From contig CM037778.1 in the NCBI GenBank assembly GCA_021229015.1, positions 87,086,477 to 87,150,476 of the forward strand: a stretch of 64,000 nucleotides of DNA, in the 5' to 3' direction. Of this stretch, positions 11,966 to 23,540 are shown piece by piece (positions within the stretch are counted from its first letter, which is position 1; the number at the start of each line of letters is the position of its first letter). Below the pieces are notes generated by a model, which was given only the letters and a program-made list of their open reading frames with translations, was not told the origin of the DNA and searched no databases. The translations under genes and the position numbers were made by a program. This stretch comes from Solen grandis (Eukaryota; Mollusca; Bivalvia; Adapedonta; Solenidae).

Positions 11966-12194
11966 ATATTTACAAAAGATATAGTAACATTTAACTTTTT
12001 ACTATCTAGCACTTAAAAAAGTTGAGTGCTCTGTCTTGGGACAGTTATTGTTATCAACTTCAAATAACCCTTTTCAACATCAGCCTACTGTAACCCTTTA
12101 TGCTTTGTGCCTTCATGAGGAATACGTTGGTTGGCTGTGTGTTCCTGAAAGTGTAAGAGAAAAAAACAACTGTATTTTTCTTTATATTCAACAG

Positions 12195-12353
12195 GGACAA
12201 GATGTGTATCATCTTGGACAATAGGAGACTATGTGGCTGGATCAAGACTGACTGTGGCTCATGTCAACTACTTGGAGACCAACCCAGATATTCTACTGTT
12301 TCCTGTTTCCTCGAACCTTAAACTTGTATTCCCACCACAGAATTTAAAAAGAG
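12195..12353 (+). CDS. Macro gene, coding exon 2 (start of degenerate macro-like module)
   Basis: The exon follows TTCAACAG and ends before GTAAATT, entering and leaving in phase 1. It encodes about residues 36-88. The central stretch, with YVAGSRLTVAHVNYLE followed by PDILLFPVSS, fits the first strands of a macro fold, where a Gly-rich start is followed by a hydrophobic strand. The usual Asn-rich ADP-ribose motif is replaced by FPVSSN. The other two frames contain stops within the exon. Confidence 0.8.
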
Positions 12354-12651
12354 GTAAATTGATTATATAATTATATATGATAGGGTGGTTATTACAAGAA
12401 CTTGCTTCAAGACTAGAATAATATGTTCAACAGCTTTCAAAAATTACTATTACTGTTTCAAATTTATTAATTGTTGATTCAAGATTTAATTTTAAAATTA
12501 ACTTACCTGTGATCATTTTTGTGAGATATCCCTTGTTAGCGCATCCAGTTTTTTAAAAAAATAATTGTAATTATAATAACCTTGTGGTGTCAGTGTTAAG
12601 TGTTCAGTTTAAATTTTATGTTTAGATCAATTTTTTACTGTATCAATAAAA

Positions 12652-12935
12652 GCTATTGATTGGAAACTCGGTACACTTATTCACTATCACAAGTTGACTC
12701 TGGGCTGCAAGAGCCATATCTCTGTTTTGCCTTTTGCAAGAATTACGGCCCTTACACATGGACAATATTAGATGTGTTGGTTAAGTTTTGTGTAGGTCAG
12801 ATTTTCATTTTACCAATACATGCTATTGCATTACATGTTGTAATTATTCAACCTCATAAGCTGAGACTGTACCTTCTTATCTTATATTTTGCATACATTA
12901 TGGCCCTTTTGATATGCCCGAATGGTCTTTATATG
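12652..12935 (+). repeat. Dispersed repeat, related to 44400-44760
   Basis: It shares ACTATCACAAGTTGACTCTG, GGCTGCAAGAGCCATA and TTTTGCAAGAATTACGGCCC with units at 44440-44700. The long open frame here (12660-12965) is a by-product and has no protein-like features. Intron 2. Confidence 0.55.
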
Positions 12936-12938
12936 TTA

Positions 12939-13375
12939 TACGAGGGCTGTCCCAATATTCTGTGACAATACTGTTTAAAAGCTTAAATAAATAGGTACAA
13001 ATTACAGTTTTTAAAATATGTAATTAACATAATATAATTGAAACACTTTTACAAAATTTCATAGAAAAATATCAACAAATAACAAGAGGATGACATAAAT
13101 ACCATGTAAATACCATGACAACTATTTTGAATCGTGGCACATGTCAAATGTCAAATCTGACATCATACCTACAAAAAGCGCCTTTCTCAAAGTACTCTCC
13201 ATGGCATTCCATGCATTTGCAGTGCCATTTTTCCCATGATTCATCAAAACAGTCTTTAAAAAGACTTTGATAAAATCTCTCTAACTGTAAATCTCATATC
13301 AGCATTTTACACAATCACTTACCAGATCACACGATTCCTCACTGATGGAGATCGGTCTTTCTTTTTGTCAGGCTT
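12939..13375 (-). mobile_element. Mariner-like transposon remnant
   Basis: The left end reads TACGAGGGCTGTCCCAATAT, typical of mariner-like inverted termini. On the minus strand a broken frame gives FYQSLFKDCFDESWEKWHCK, then CMECHGEYFEKGAFC, which resembles the C-terminal end of mariner transposases (a WxKCxxxxGxYFEK pattern). Only this end of the gene is left, with no intact catalytic region and no clear right terminus, so it is inactive. Confidence 0.65.
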
Positions 13376-13423
13376 TCCAGCGTTCCTACTTTTTCGTACT
13401 TTTCGTACTTTTTACTACTTTTT

Positions 13424-14073
13424 AGCTCACCTGAGCACAACGTGCTCAAGGTGAGCTTTTGTGATCGCCCTTTGTCCAGCGTCCATCATGTGACGTGCGT
13501 CATCAACAATTTGGCTTGTTAACACTCTGGAGGCCATATTTTTAGCCTAATCTTAATAAAACTTGGTCAGAATATTTGCCTTCATAAAATCTAGGACAAG
13601 TTCGAATCTGGGTCATGTAGGGTCAAAAAGTAGGTCACTAGGTCAAATCATAGAAAAATCTTGTTAACACTCTAGAGGCCACATTTTTGGCCCAATCTTC
13701 AAAAAACTTGGTCAGAATGTTTGTTTTCATAACATCTTTTGACAAGTTCGAATTTGGGTCATGTGGGGTCAGAAAATAGGTGATGAGGTCAAATCTTAGA
13801 AAAATCTTGTTCACACTCTAGAGGCTACATTTTTGGCCCAATCTTCCTAAAATGGTCAGAATGTTTGTTTTCATAACATCTTGGACAAGTTCGAATTTGG
13901 GTCATGTGGGGTCAAAAAATAGGTGATGAGGTCAAATCTTAGAAAAATCTTGTTAACACTCTAGAGGCCACATTTTTGGCCCATTCTAAATGAAACTTAG
14001 TTTCAATTGACATCAATTATTTGACATCTGACCTGCTCAGGTGGGGGCCTATTTTTTCTCCAAACACATCTTG
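13424..14073 (+). mobile_element. AGCTCACC-type element, type A core, decayed tail
   Basis: The head AGCTCACCTGAGCACAACGT is followed by GTGATCGCC and about four type A units. The tail is degraded to CTGCTCAGGTGGGGGCC, without the hairpin. It is preceded by a CTACTTTTT-type minisatellite (13384-13423). Confidence 0.75.
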
Positions 14074-14240
14074 TTATCATTATAGTTTTTCTTTCTAAAT
14101 TTTATAACTAAACAAAAAAAAAGTTCCATTATGTACAACAATGTTGTTTAAAAATGATGATTTAATATGATTATTGCCATTCTTCTAAAAATTAATTTGA
14201 TAAATATATGGTAGGAGGTTTTGTTTTATTTCTCTTTCAG

Positions 14241-14681
14241 AAACAGAAACTGCACTGAAAGCATTTGAAGGATCTTTAAATGAAGAAAGTTTACCTGGAA
14301 ATATTGTGCAGTGCAAAAATTTAAGTAGTTTCAAATGCAAACAGGTCATGGCTTTTGTTGTTGCGAGTCAAGGCTTGACATTTCTTGATGGGTCATGCAT
14401 TCATACAAGATGTGAAAAAATTCTGAGGTTTATGGTAAAACAAAGCTACAATTCATTGGTTGTTTGTTTACCACCACTTATCCTGAGCGAAAGGCTGCTT
14501 ACAGAATACATAGCAGGATTTACTCTGCCTGTCTACAATTTTTTGAAAAAACAACAACTTAAAACAAGCATAAATCTTGTTCTTGGATGTGAACAAGGAG
14601 AGGAAAGAACTGTGAATGACTTGATGGTGAAATTCCTGAATCATACACCAGATATTTATGGTGAAGTGTACCTGCAGACAG
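14241..14681 (+). CDS. Macro gene, coding exon 3 (body of degenerate macro-like module)
   Basis: The exon follows TCTCTTTCAG and ends before GTAAATT; it is 441 nt, phase 1 to phase 1, and encodes about residues 89-236. Segments resemble macro-domain topology: ALKAFEGSL (helix), GNIVQCKNLSSFKCKQVMAF (compare the family's gxvvxTxxxxLxCkxVix), a helix around CEKILRFMV, YNSLVVCLPPLI (the strand that carries SIAFPAIGTG in true macro domains) and a final strand INLVLG. The GTG phosphate loop is absent, so ADP-ribose binding here is doubtful. The open frame runs a further 104 nt past the donor to a stop at about 14785. Confidence 0.85.
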
Positions 14682-14694
14682 GTAAATTGGTCAA

Positions 14695-14945
14695 ATATCT
14701 ATCGTTATACCCCAAGTTACAAGTATATTGGGGCTATACTGGAATCAAGTCCATCAGTCGGTCGGTTGGTCCATCCACCTGTTGACGATATTTGTCCGCC
14801 CTATTTCTTGGCTACCTTTGGTCAGATTTTGATGAAATTTTACAAGACTGATAAATACCAAGCCAAGTTGCATATATTGTTGGCATGTAATGATTTTGAA
14901 TGAGTTATGGACCTTTGTTATATTTCTCAAGACTGTTTCACATGG
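14695..14945 (+). repeat. Hairpin-headed single-unit repeat
   Basis: A hairpin (CCCCAAG...TTGGGG near 14710-14733) is followed by GTCGGTCGGTTGGTCC and one unit with GGTCAGATTTTGATGAAATT and GAGTTATGGACCTTTG. It starts 14 bases after the exon 3 donor. Confidence 0.55.
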
Positions 14946-15091
14946 TAACAGTAACTGAGACAAAGCGGTATCTGGGGGTATCCATAATCTTTAGTGATGA
15001 TTCTTGTTAAATTAATATGTTATAGACATTCCATATACTACCACGACTTTATATTTGAACTCAAGTATGCTTTAAATGGAATTAAATTAGT

Positions 15092-15245
15092 CTGTCCTGG
15101 TGACTAAGTGGTTAGAGCATCTGTCCCATAACTGAGAGGTCATGGGTTTGACTCCTGGCCATGACATACCAAAGTTATTAAAATGGTACTGTTACATCAT
15201 CCTTGTGCTTAGCACTCAGCTTATAAGGCTAGTTCCTAGAGCTGA
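15092..15245 (+). mobile_element. tRNA-derived SINE, family B (3'-truncated)
   Basis: The head has a tRNA-like A box (GTGACTAAGTGGTTAGAGCA) and a B box GGGTTTGACTCC. The body includes ATACCAAAGTTATTAAAATG, shared with the copies at 21305, 29079 and 42935. The similarity ends near 15245. Confidence 0.8.
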
Positions 15246-16269
15246 AACAAGCTATTTTCTTACCCAGGTACCCGACAGATGCAATCATTGCATAAAAAAC
15301 AATTACCCCCCTGTTTACTTATTTCCCAATGCAAAGGCTGACATCAAATTATTGTATTTACATACCATCTGACTATAGCTTTATCAAATTCATTGGTATT
15401 AACTTATCAAGAAATAAAACAGATGCTAGCTAGATGCAAATGATATGCATATTTTTATACTGTGTGTTCCCAAACTGCCAAAATTTCAGAATTTCAGAGT
15501 CAATTTGTAGTCATACTCTTGAATGGTGAAGAAAAGTAGACTTAAATTCGGCTTTAATTGTGATTCATTTTACACCAGACGAAATACATTTCATGGGTTC
15601 TATTCAGAATGATTGACATGCATTGCTAATTTACCACCTTTAATAAACATTTCAATAAGGATTTAATGATACAGACCATAATACGTCTATCTAGAATGCA
15701 CATAAGGATTTCGTGACTGAGTGTATAATAATGTTAAAGGATATCTTCCTTATTGTATGGTTATTCATATATATACTCATATATGTAATAAAGAATATCA
15801 GTACATAACCTGTCATGAAGGAAAAGTTTGACATCAGGTAACTGTAACTTTTAGTGTTATATCAGGAAAATTTCATTATATTGCTGAACTTACAGAAGGC
15901 CAAATCACCACTCCATGTTGTTCTGTTCACATACATATAAATAAATTGTTTGTTTCAAGCAGATTTTATTAACAGGTTGTCAATAATTTTTATGTTCATG
16001 TACAAGCAGTGTACACAAGAGCACATACTCAGCTTAAAAATGTATTTGATTTAATCAGCCATAAAGTCAATTTCACGAAAAGATTGTTGATAATTTTTAT
16101 CTGAATAATTCAAAGTACATTATAATTTTAAAATGAATCCTGTGCTTTATGATAAGCTTGTGTACATCTCTTTGCGTAGGAACAATATCTCATTTTACCA
16201 TACAATAATATATGGCATTGAAAAACAACTGATATTTACTATGATGTTTGTATTTTTTGTAAATCACAG
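15246..16269. other. Intron 3 sequence, nothing recognised
   Basis: AT-rich with no tandem array or long frame. Also nothing clear in 23545-24486 (intron 5), 24760-25500 (intron 6) or 27336-28032 (intron 7). Confidence 0.45.
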
Positions 16270-16325
16270 ACATGAGTTACCTTCCAAGAGTAGCTGTGAG
16301 GTCGGAGTCTCTATTGAATATGGAG
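16270..16325 (+). CDS. Macro gene, coding exon 4 (first strand of canonical macro domain)
   Basis: This 56-nt exon is bounded by AAATCACAG and GTAAAT. It enters in phase 1 (completing GAC) and leaves in phase 0, encoding residues 236-254. Its end, ESLLNME, joins exon 5 (VDCLVIAIS) to recreate the typical macro-domain entry in which a short strand and a Gly/Asn turn precede VDxIV. A second frame is also open, but only this one fits both neighbouring phases. Confidence 0.72.
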
Positions 16326-16389
16326 GTAAATACTTTTATTGTGATTGCATTATGAATGTGTTGGCTGAAATAAGTTTATATATTTGAGG

Positions 16390-17250
16390 AAATGTTCACC
16401 TAAGTGAGATGATGTGCAGAACCAATGTCCCAATCATGATGGCTCTAAATTCTCTCATTTGAAGGTTTGTTTTGGTGTCTCCACCATATCTCCTTTACCC
16501 TTGGAAGGATTTTCATTAAAGTTAAGTCAAATGTTCACCTCAGTGAGACATGTTCAGAACCATTCTTCCCAACCAAGCCGGCACAAAGTCATGGACACAG
16601 TTTGAACCTTTGTTTTTTTGTCCATACTTTATCTTATTTATCCCTTGAATATCCATTTAACTTTATCAAATGTTCACCTCAGTGAGACAATGTACAAAAT
16701 CTTTCTTCCCATTATGCCAGCTCATTTGAAGGTCACTAGTTTGAACTATTGATTTCTTGTCTGCTCCATAATGTCCTTTACCCCTGGAAGGATTTTCAAT
16801 AAACTTCAGTCATATCTTCACCTACTCCAGTAAGATGATGTGCAGAATGCATATCTCAGCCATGCTGGCTCAGGGTCAAAAACACAGTTGAAGGTCAATA
16901 GTTAAACATTTGATTTTGTTTCCACTCTATATCTTCTTAACCCCTGGAAGGATATTCATTACACTTTATTTAAATGTTCACCCCAGTGAGATGATGTGCA
17001 AAACCCATGTCCGAATGTTGCCAGCTCAAGGTCACAATTGAAGGCCAACAGTTTGAACTTAAGTTTTCATATTCACTCAATATCTCCTTCACCCCTGTAA
17101 GATTTTCTGTAAGAATTTTCATTTCGTTTAGAAGATGTACAGAAATAATTGGAACCTTGGAGTTAATGTCCAGTTCATATCTTCTGTAACACTTGAAGGA
17201 TATTCATTAAACTTTGGTAAAAGCTCACTGTAACACATTGTGCAGAACTC
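16390..17250 (+). repeat. Degenerate tandem array, about 140-160-bp units
   Basis: Repeated pieces are TGTTCACCTCAGTGAGA, CCAGCTCA with AAGGTCA, and TTTACCCCTGGAAGGATTTT followed by CATTAAACTTTA. About five to six diverged copies. Intron 4. Confidence 0.7.
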
Positions 17251-17479
17251 CTATCAAGTCCATAGTCAGTCATAATTACAAATGATGGTCAAGGTCACAA
17301 TCATAAGCCAATTATTTGAACCTTAGAAATAATCAAGGGTAAAATGGTTGAACCTTAGATTTCGTGATTGTAGATATATCATCAAGAAATTATATTGGTA
17401 TAACACTAGCTCCTACCACTGAGCAACTGCAGTTCTGCAATGGGGGATATAGACTTCTTTAGACTGTCTTGTTTTAATT

Positions 17480-18518
17480 AGCTCACCTGAGCACAATGTG
17501 CTCATGGTGAGCTATTGTGATTGCCTTTTATCCGTTGTCCGTGCGTGCATCCGTCCGTGCGTGCGTGCATTCAGCGTCAACAATTTCCTTTAAACAACAT
17601 CTCCTCCTAAACCGCTGAATGGATTTTGACCAAACTTAATAGGAATCATCCTTATGATGTACTCTATCAAAGTTGTTCAAATTATTTTGATTGGTTGAAA
17701 AAGTAGGTCACAGGAGCTAAAAATAGACTTTAAAAATGCAAACTTTGAAAATCTTCTGCAAAACTGCAAGCCCTAGAGCTTAGATATTTGGGTGTACATT
17801 TTCTGTGCACCTCCAAGTTTGTTAATAATGGCCCGGGGAAATTGGCCCCCGGGGTCACTTGATTTTACATAGGCTTATATAGGAAAAAAACTAGAAAAAT
17901 TTTCTTGTCAGAAACCACAAGGCCTGGAGTTAAGATATTTTGTGTGTAACATGGCCTTATGAGTATCTACCAGATTTGTTTAAATTATGGCCCTGGGGTC
18001 AAAATTTGCCCCGCCCCAGGGGTCACTAGATTTTACATAGGCTAAAATAGGAACTCTTGAAAAATTTTCCTAGAAACCACAAGGCCTGGAGTTCAGATAT
18101 TTGGTGTGTAACATTACCTTATGGACATCTACCAAGTTTGTTCAAATCATGGCTCTTGGGTCACAATTGGCCCTGCCCCAGGGGTCACTTGATTTTACAT
18201 AGACTTATATAGGGGAGTCTTTATATGATCTCCTTGTCAGAAACCACGATCATGGGTTTAGATATTTGGTATGTAACATGGCCTTGAAGACCAGAACCAA
18301 GTTTTCAAATCATGGCTCTTGGGTCAAAATTGGTCCCACCCTAGGTGTCACTTGATTTTATAGCTATTACCATCAAAATTTGTACCACAGGTTCAGTGTT
18401 TGTGTGGAATTATTTCTGTACTTCTGCATGGATTTTGTATTTAGTATGACTGTGTTAAAAAATGCTATGTGAGCAATATTTCTCAGGTGGGTGATTCAGG
18501 GCCATCATGGCCCTCTTG
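17480..18518 (+). mobile_element. AGCTCACC-type element, type B core
   Basis: The head palindrome AGCTCACCTGAGCACAATGT is followed by a GTCC/GTGC simple repeat, then about four type B units (GGGGTCACTTGATTTTACAT). The tail is CTCAGGTGGGTGATTCA and the hairpin GGGCCATCATGGCCC at 18499-18513. It is intact at both ends. Confidence 0.82.
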
Positions 18519-18623
18519 TTCAAGATGCATTTTTGGATTTGCATATGGACCAAAATAAAATCATTAACAATATTTATTCAGTGCTTATCTTGATTAAAAC
18601 GTGGATGTCTTTTAATTACTTAT

Positions 18624-20888
18624 TAGCTCACTTGAGCACATTGTGCTCATATGAGCTTTTAGGATCAATGGCTGTCCGTCGTCCACAATTGTTTCAAACG
18701 ACACCTCCTCTGAAACAGTGATAAAACTTGCTTATGATGTTCATTGCATGAAGCTCTACCAAAGTTGTTCAAATGGTTCCAGTCCATTCCATATCTGGGT
18801 CACAGGAGCTAAAAATAGATTTTAAAAGTGAAATCTTAGATATTTTGTGTATGGCATTGTCTAGTGGACCACTACCTAGTTTGTTCAAAATCCTGACCCT
18901 TGGGTCAAAATTGGCCCCACCCAGGGGTCACTTGATCATCATTTTACATAGACTTATATAGGAATAACTAGGAAAATCTTCTTCTCAGAAACCACAAGGC
19001 CTGGAGCTTAGATATTTGGTGTATGGGATTGTCTAGTGGAACACTACCAAGTTTGCTAATATCATAACCCAGGGGTCAAAATTGGCCCCGCCTCAGGGGT
19101 CACAAAATTTTACATAGATTTATATAGCAAAAACTAGAAAAGTCTTCCTTTCAGAAACAACAAGGCCTGGAGCTTAGATATTTGGCATGTGGCATTGTCT
19201 AGTGGACCACTACCAAGTTTGTTCAAATCATGGACCTGGGGTCATAATTGGCCCCGCCTCAGGGGTCACTTGATTTTACATAGACTTATATACGAAAAAC
19301 TAGAAAAATCTTCTTTTCAGAAACCACAAGGCCTGGAGTTTAGATATTTGGCATGTGGCATAGTCTAGTGGACCACTGTCAAATTTGTTCAAATAATGAC
19401 CCTGGGGTCAAAAATTGGCCCCACCCCATAGGTCACTTGATTAGCTCACCTGAGCAAAGCTCAGGGTGAGCTTTTGTGATCACTTGATTGTCTGTCATGT
19501 GTTGTGTCTCAACAATTTCAACAATCTTCTCCTCTGAAACTACCAAACGGATTTTCATCAAATTTGCCAAAATGATACTTATTATAGCCTAATTCCATGA
19601 TAAAAAAAAAAAGTGAAAATCTTTAAAATGCTTTTTCTCAGAAATATAAAGACCTACAGATTTGATATTTGGTACATATGCATCAGCTCATGTTGCCTCA
19701 ATATCAGTGCAAAATTTGTGCCCCTGGAGACACAATGAGCCAGGCCCATGGCCACACCCGTATTTTTATATAGAACTATATAGGAATTCTTGAAAAAACT
19801 TCTCTTCCAAAACTAGTCCAAGGATTTTCACCTTATTTCAATAAATGATACTTAAGTTAGCCTTAGGCAAATTCCTAATTTTTCTTGAATTTCATGAAGA
19901 ACTTTAGTTGCCATGGCAGCCAGAAAGCATAACTTCAAAATGCGTTTTCTCAGAAACATACAGACCTACAGATTTGATATTTGGTACATAGCATCAGCTT
20001 CTGGTGCCTCAACACTATCAACAAATATATGCATCAGGGTTTACATGAGGACACTCCTGGGACCACACCTAGACTTTGTATGGAACTATATAAGGAAAAC
20101 AAAAAAATATTTACTTCTGAAACCATTGGTTGGATCATGAAGAACTTTTATTGCCATGGCAACCAAAATGCATAACAATAAAATGCCTTCTCTTAAAAAC
20201 ATACAGACCTACAGCTTTGATATTTGGTATATAGTATCTTCTCATGGTTCCAGCCTTTCTACAACAAACCAAATTTAGGTGAGCAATTTAGGGCCATCTT
20301 GGCCCTCTTGTTTTACATAGGAAAAACTAGAAAAGTCTTCTTGTCAGAAACCACTAGTCCTAGAGTTAAGATATTTGGTATGTAACCTGGCCTGGTGAAC
20401 CTCTACTATGTCTGTTCAAATCCTGGCCCTGGGGTCAAAATTGGCCCCGCCCCAGGGGTCACTTGATTTTACATAGATTTAAATTTATAGGAAAAACTAT
20501 AAAAATTTTCTTGTCAGAAACCACAAGGCCTAGAGTTAAGATATTTGGTATGTATCATGGCCTAGTAAACCTCTACCATGTTTGTTCAAATCCTGACCCT
20601 GGGGTCAAAATTGGCCCCAACCCAGGGGTCACTTGATTTTACATATATATAGAAAAAACTAGAAAAATCTTCTTTTCAGAAACCACAATGCCTAGAGTTT
20701 AAATATTTAGTGCGTAACATAGCCCAGTAGACCTCTACCATGTTTGTTCAAATCATGGCCCTGGGGTCACAATTTGCCCTGCCCTAGGGGTATATTCTGC
20801 ATGGTTTATGTATTCAGTATGACTCTTATAGAGTCAATGAAGGCACTGTTTCTCAGGTGAGCGATTCAGGGCCATCTTGGCCCTGTTG
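18624..20888 (+). mobile_element. AGCTCACC-type element, type B core, split by a nested copy
   Basis: The head is at 18624 and the tail hairpin GGGCCATCTTGGCCC ends near 20884. The type B array is interrupted at 19443-20310 by another element of the same terminal family and then resumes in register (TTTTACATAGGAAAAACTAG). Removing the insert restores a normal monomer. Confidence 0.85.
19443..20310 (+). mobile_element. Nested AGCTCACC-type element with exact borders
   Basis: It starts AGCTCACCTGAGC and ends GGGCCATCTTGGCCCTCTTG. Flanks are GATT on the left and TTTTACATAG on the right, while uninterrupted neighbouring monomers read GATTTTACATAG. This fixes the ends and shows insertion inside a T-run. 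The core (units with TCAGAAACATACAGACCTAC) differs from the host's type B units. Confidence 0.85.
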
Positions 20889-21056
20889 TAATTGGCTTTT
20901 TTTGTTGGAACTGTAACCATTCTCACTGAGCGTCACACAAGTCACTTTAGGTTTCAGAGTCTCAACATTTATGAAAAGAATATATTCTTTATTATCTCCC
21001 ACCCAACCAAAGGTTCAGAAGGGTATATTGTTTTGGCTTGATTGTGTATGTTACAG

Positions 21057-21299
21057 GTGGACTGCCTAGTGATTGCAATATCAAAAGAATTCAATTTCAA
21101 AAGAGGGTACCTCTCAAAGGCAATATTAGACACAGTTGGACAAAGCTTTGTAACAGAACTAAAAGCGCGCCATCCAAACCAACTAGAGAGGGGTGAAATT
21201 ATGATGACAGATCTTCCAAAAGGCAAATTTCATGCGCAAAAGATGATAATTGGGTTTCTTCCAAAATATGAGATTAAAAAATCAACGGAGAATTTAGAG
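21057..21299 (+). CDS. Macro gene, coding exon 5 (macro domain N-terminal half)
   Basis: This exon encodes residues 255-335, phase 0 to phase 0. It begins VDCLVIAIS, which corresponds to the family's VDxIVNxxN strand; the Asn residues are missing. The segment YLSKAILDTVGQSF matches the GGxxSKAILxxAG helix common in PARP9/14 macro domains. RGEIMMTDLPKG then matches the Gxvvxtxxgx strand, and FHAQKMIIGFLPKYE matches the strand that in the family reads CkxViHavxP. The donor is GTATTT, weaker than consensus, and a minus-oriented SINE begins about five bases into the intron. Without splicing the frame runs on to a stop at 21371. Confidence 0.88.
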
Positions 21300-21304
21300 G
21301 TATT

Positions 21305-21600
21305 TGTTTGTTTGTTGGGTTTAACATCCCACCGACAGTATTTCAGTCATTTGGAGACGATGTCTACTTGAGACAGACATAGTGCTGCTACAATGCAGTA
21401 TCACGCCGTAGACATGTGGTATGATACCACACCCAGTCACATTATCCTGACACTGGGCCAACCAGTCCTGCAACTACCCTTATATGCTGAGCGCCAAGTA
21501 AGGGAGCTATAACAGTACCATTTTTTACAACTTTGGTATGTTGTGGCCGGGAATCGAACCCCACAACCTCCCGCTCCCGGTGGGTGTTCTAACCACTCAT
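21305..21600 (-). mobile_element. SINE family B, minus-strand copy next to exon 5 donor
   Basis: The tail (TTTGTTTGTTGGGTTTAAC) starts about five bases after the exon 5 splice donor. The body includes CAGTCATTTGGAGACGATGT and the inverted B box GGGAATCGAACCCC, and the head ends near TTCTAACCACTC. The element thus sits inside the 5' end of intron 5. Confidence 0.85.
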
Positions 21601-22599
21601 CTTTATTTTCAAATGTCAAGAAAGCATGTATTTTGTTTCAAATTGAAAGAAAAAAAAGAAGAAAAACATTTTTGGCCGAGATTTATTCTACTCTGAAACT
21701 TACCCTTCAGGAACTATAATTCTGAGTAGTAGTAGTTAATTTTGTTAAAATGTGTGAAAATGGATTTCTTTTCAATCCAGAGTGTTTTTGGCTCACCTTG
21801 AGCATGTTTGTTGTCATCCATCATCATACAGTGTACATCATAACCAAATTGCTTAAAATTACATTTTTGCAAACACTATCTGGTGATTAGTTTGGCAAGG
21901 TCATCGGTCAGATGGGCTGTTTTAAGGGTGGCGTCACCTTGACTGGACCATAAGTATGTCATGCGATAAGAAACATGTCTGTAGGCTGTAACTTGACTGT
22001 CAAGATAACATTTCGTGGTTGAAGGTCAAAGATGGGTACAATGCACCTTATCCGAGCTATAACTTCCTCATGACTTGTAATATACAATTTAATAAAACTT
22101 GATACACATTGTTAAATATAATGTTATAGTTTGCAGGTCCATGACATAGGTCCGAAGCTAAAAGGCAAAGGCCACATTTCAAGGTTAAAAGTAAAGGATT
22201 GTTACATTAGACCTTGTCTGAGCTGTAACATCCTCAATTATTGAAGGATTGTATAATTATTTTGGCACAGATGTTCCCCAGGTACCCACTACCAAGATTA
22301 TTCAAATCATTCCAATTAAAAAAAACATGACTACTAAGGGCGGGGCTAATTTGCCTTAAAAGCACTGAAAATTGGTATGCACTCTATGCGGTACCTGCTG
22401 GATATTTTATGTTGTTGTCTGGCTGGATCCAGAAGGAGGCTGGAATGCCTTAGTGTTGGGATAAATAGGGTTATATATATCTGTCGCAATTAGTACCTGT
22501 TTTTATTATTTTTTAAACAGGTAAGGGTAATAATTAAAAAAAAACTGTTATAAACACTTTGAATGTAGCTGAATTCTAAGGAATTAAGTAGTCCCCACC

Positions 22600-23540
22600 T
22601 CTGAAATCGGTTGGGGACTATAGTTTTGCACACGTCATTCCATCCGTCCGTCCATCCCGTTTTGTGTCCGCTTCATAACTTGGACATTTATAGATGGATT
22701 TCAGTAAAACATCACTGAAGTATTCCTCATAACCCAGGGGAGTGCAGCGCGCATCAACCATATCCACCCTTGAAAGGTGAAGGTCCCAGTAATTGTTAGA
22801 AATTGTCTTTGGTGTTTATAGGCTACATCTTCATGTCTGCTCAATAACGTCAATATCTTTGAATAGATTTTCATAAAACTTTACAGAAGTGTTTGTCATA
22901 ATACAAAGGTGTGTCCCCAGCATCAACCATATGCACACTTCAAAGGTCAAGGTCACCAGTGTTGATCCACTCTGTAAGTTTCATATCTATAGATGGATTT
23001 TTCTTAAACTTGAAAAAATTGCTTGTCATTACTTGAAGCATGCTTGAAAGGTCAAGGTCACGGGAGTTGTCTTTGGAATTCATAGGCGTAATTTTCATGT
23101 CCGCTCTATAACTTCCATAATCTATATTTGTTATGACATGAAGAAGTGGCACGTGCATCAACGATATTCGCACTGAAATGTCAAGGTCATAGGAGTTGTT
23201 AGAAATTGGCTTTGGTGTTCATAGGCTACATCTTCATTTTTGCTCTATAACTTTTATATCTATGGATAGATTTTCTTTTAACTTTACAAAAGTGTTTGTC
23301 ATTACATGAAAATGTGCTGGTGCCACAACCATGTGCGGGCTTGAAAAGTCAAGGTCAAGGTCACAGGAGTTGTCAGAAATTGTCTTTGGTATTCATAGGC
23401 TTCATTTTCATGTCAGCTCTATAACTTCCATATCAATGTTTGGATTTTCATAAAACTTTACAGAAGTGTTTGTCATGACACAAAGATGTGTCATGTTCAT
23501 CAAACATATGCACGCTTGCAAGTTATAATACACCTTTAAT
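22600..23540 (+). repeat. Hairpin-headed satellite array (about 165-bp units)
   Basis: The head hairpin is GTCCCCACC...GGTTGGGGAC at 22592-22618, followed by CCGTCCGTCC and about five units containing ATGGATTTTCATAAAACTTT, AGAAGTGTTTGTCAT, AAGGTCAAGGTCACAGGAGT and TTAGAAATTGTCTTTGG. A sister array lies at 48650-49390. Intron 5. Confidence 0.75.

Noticed and set aside
12036..12224. A 62-codon frame ending in exon 2
   Set aside because: It uses a different frame from the supported exon and is partly intronic.
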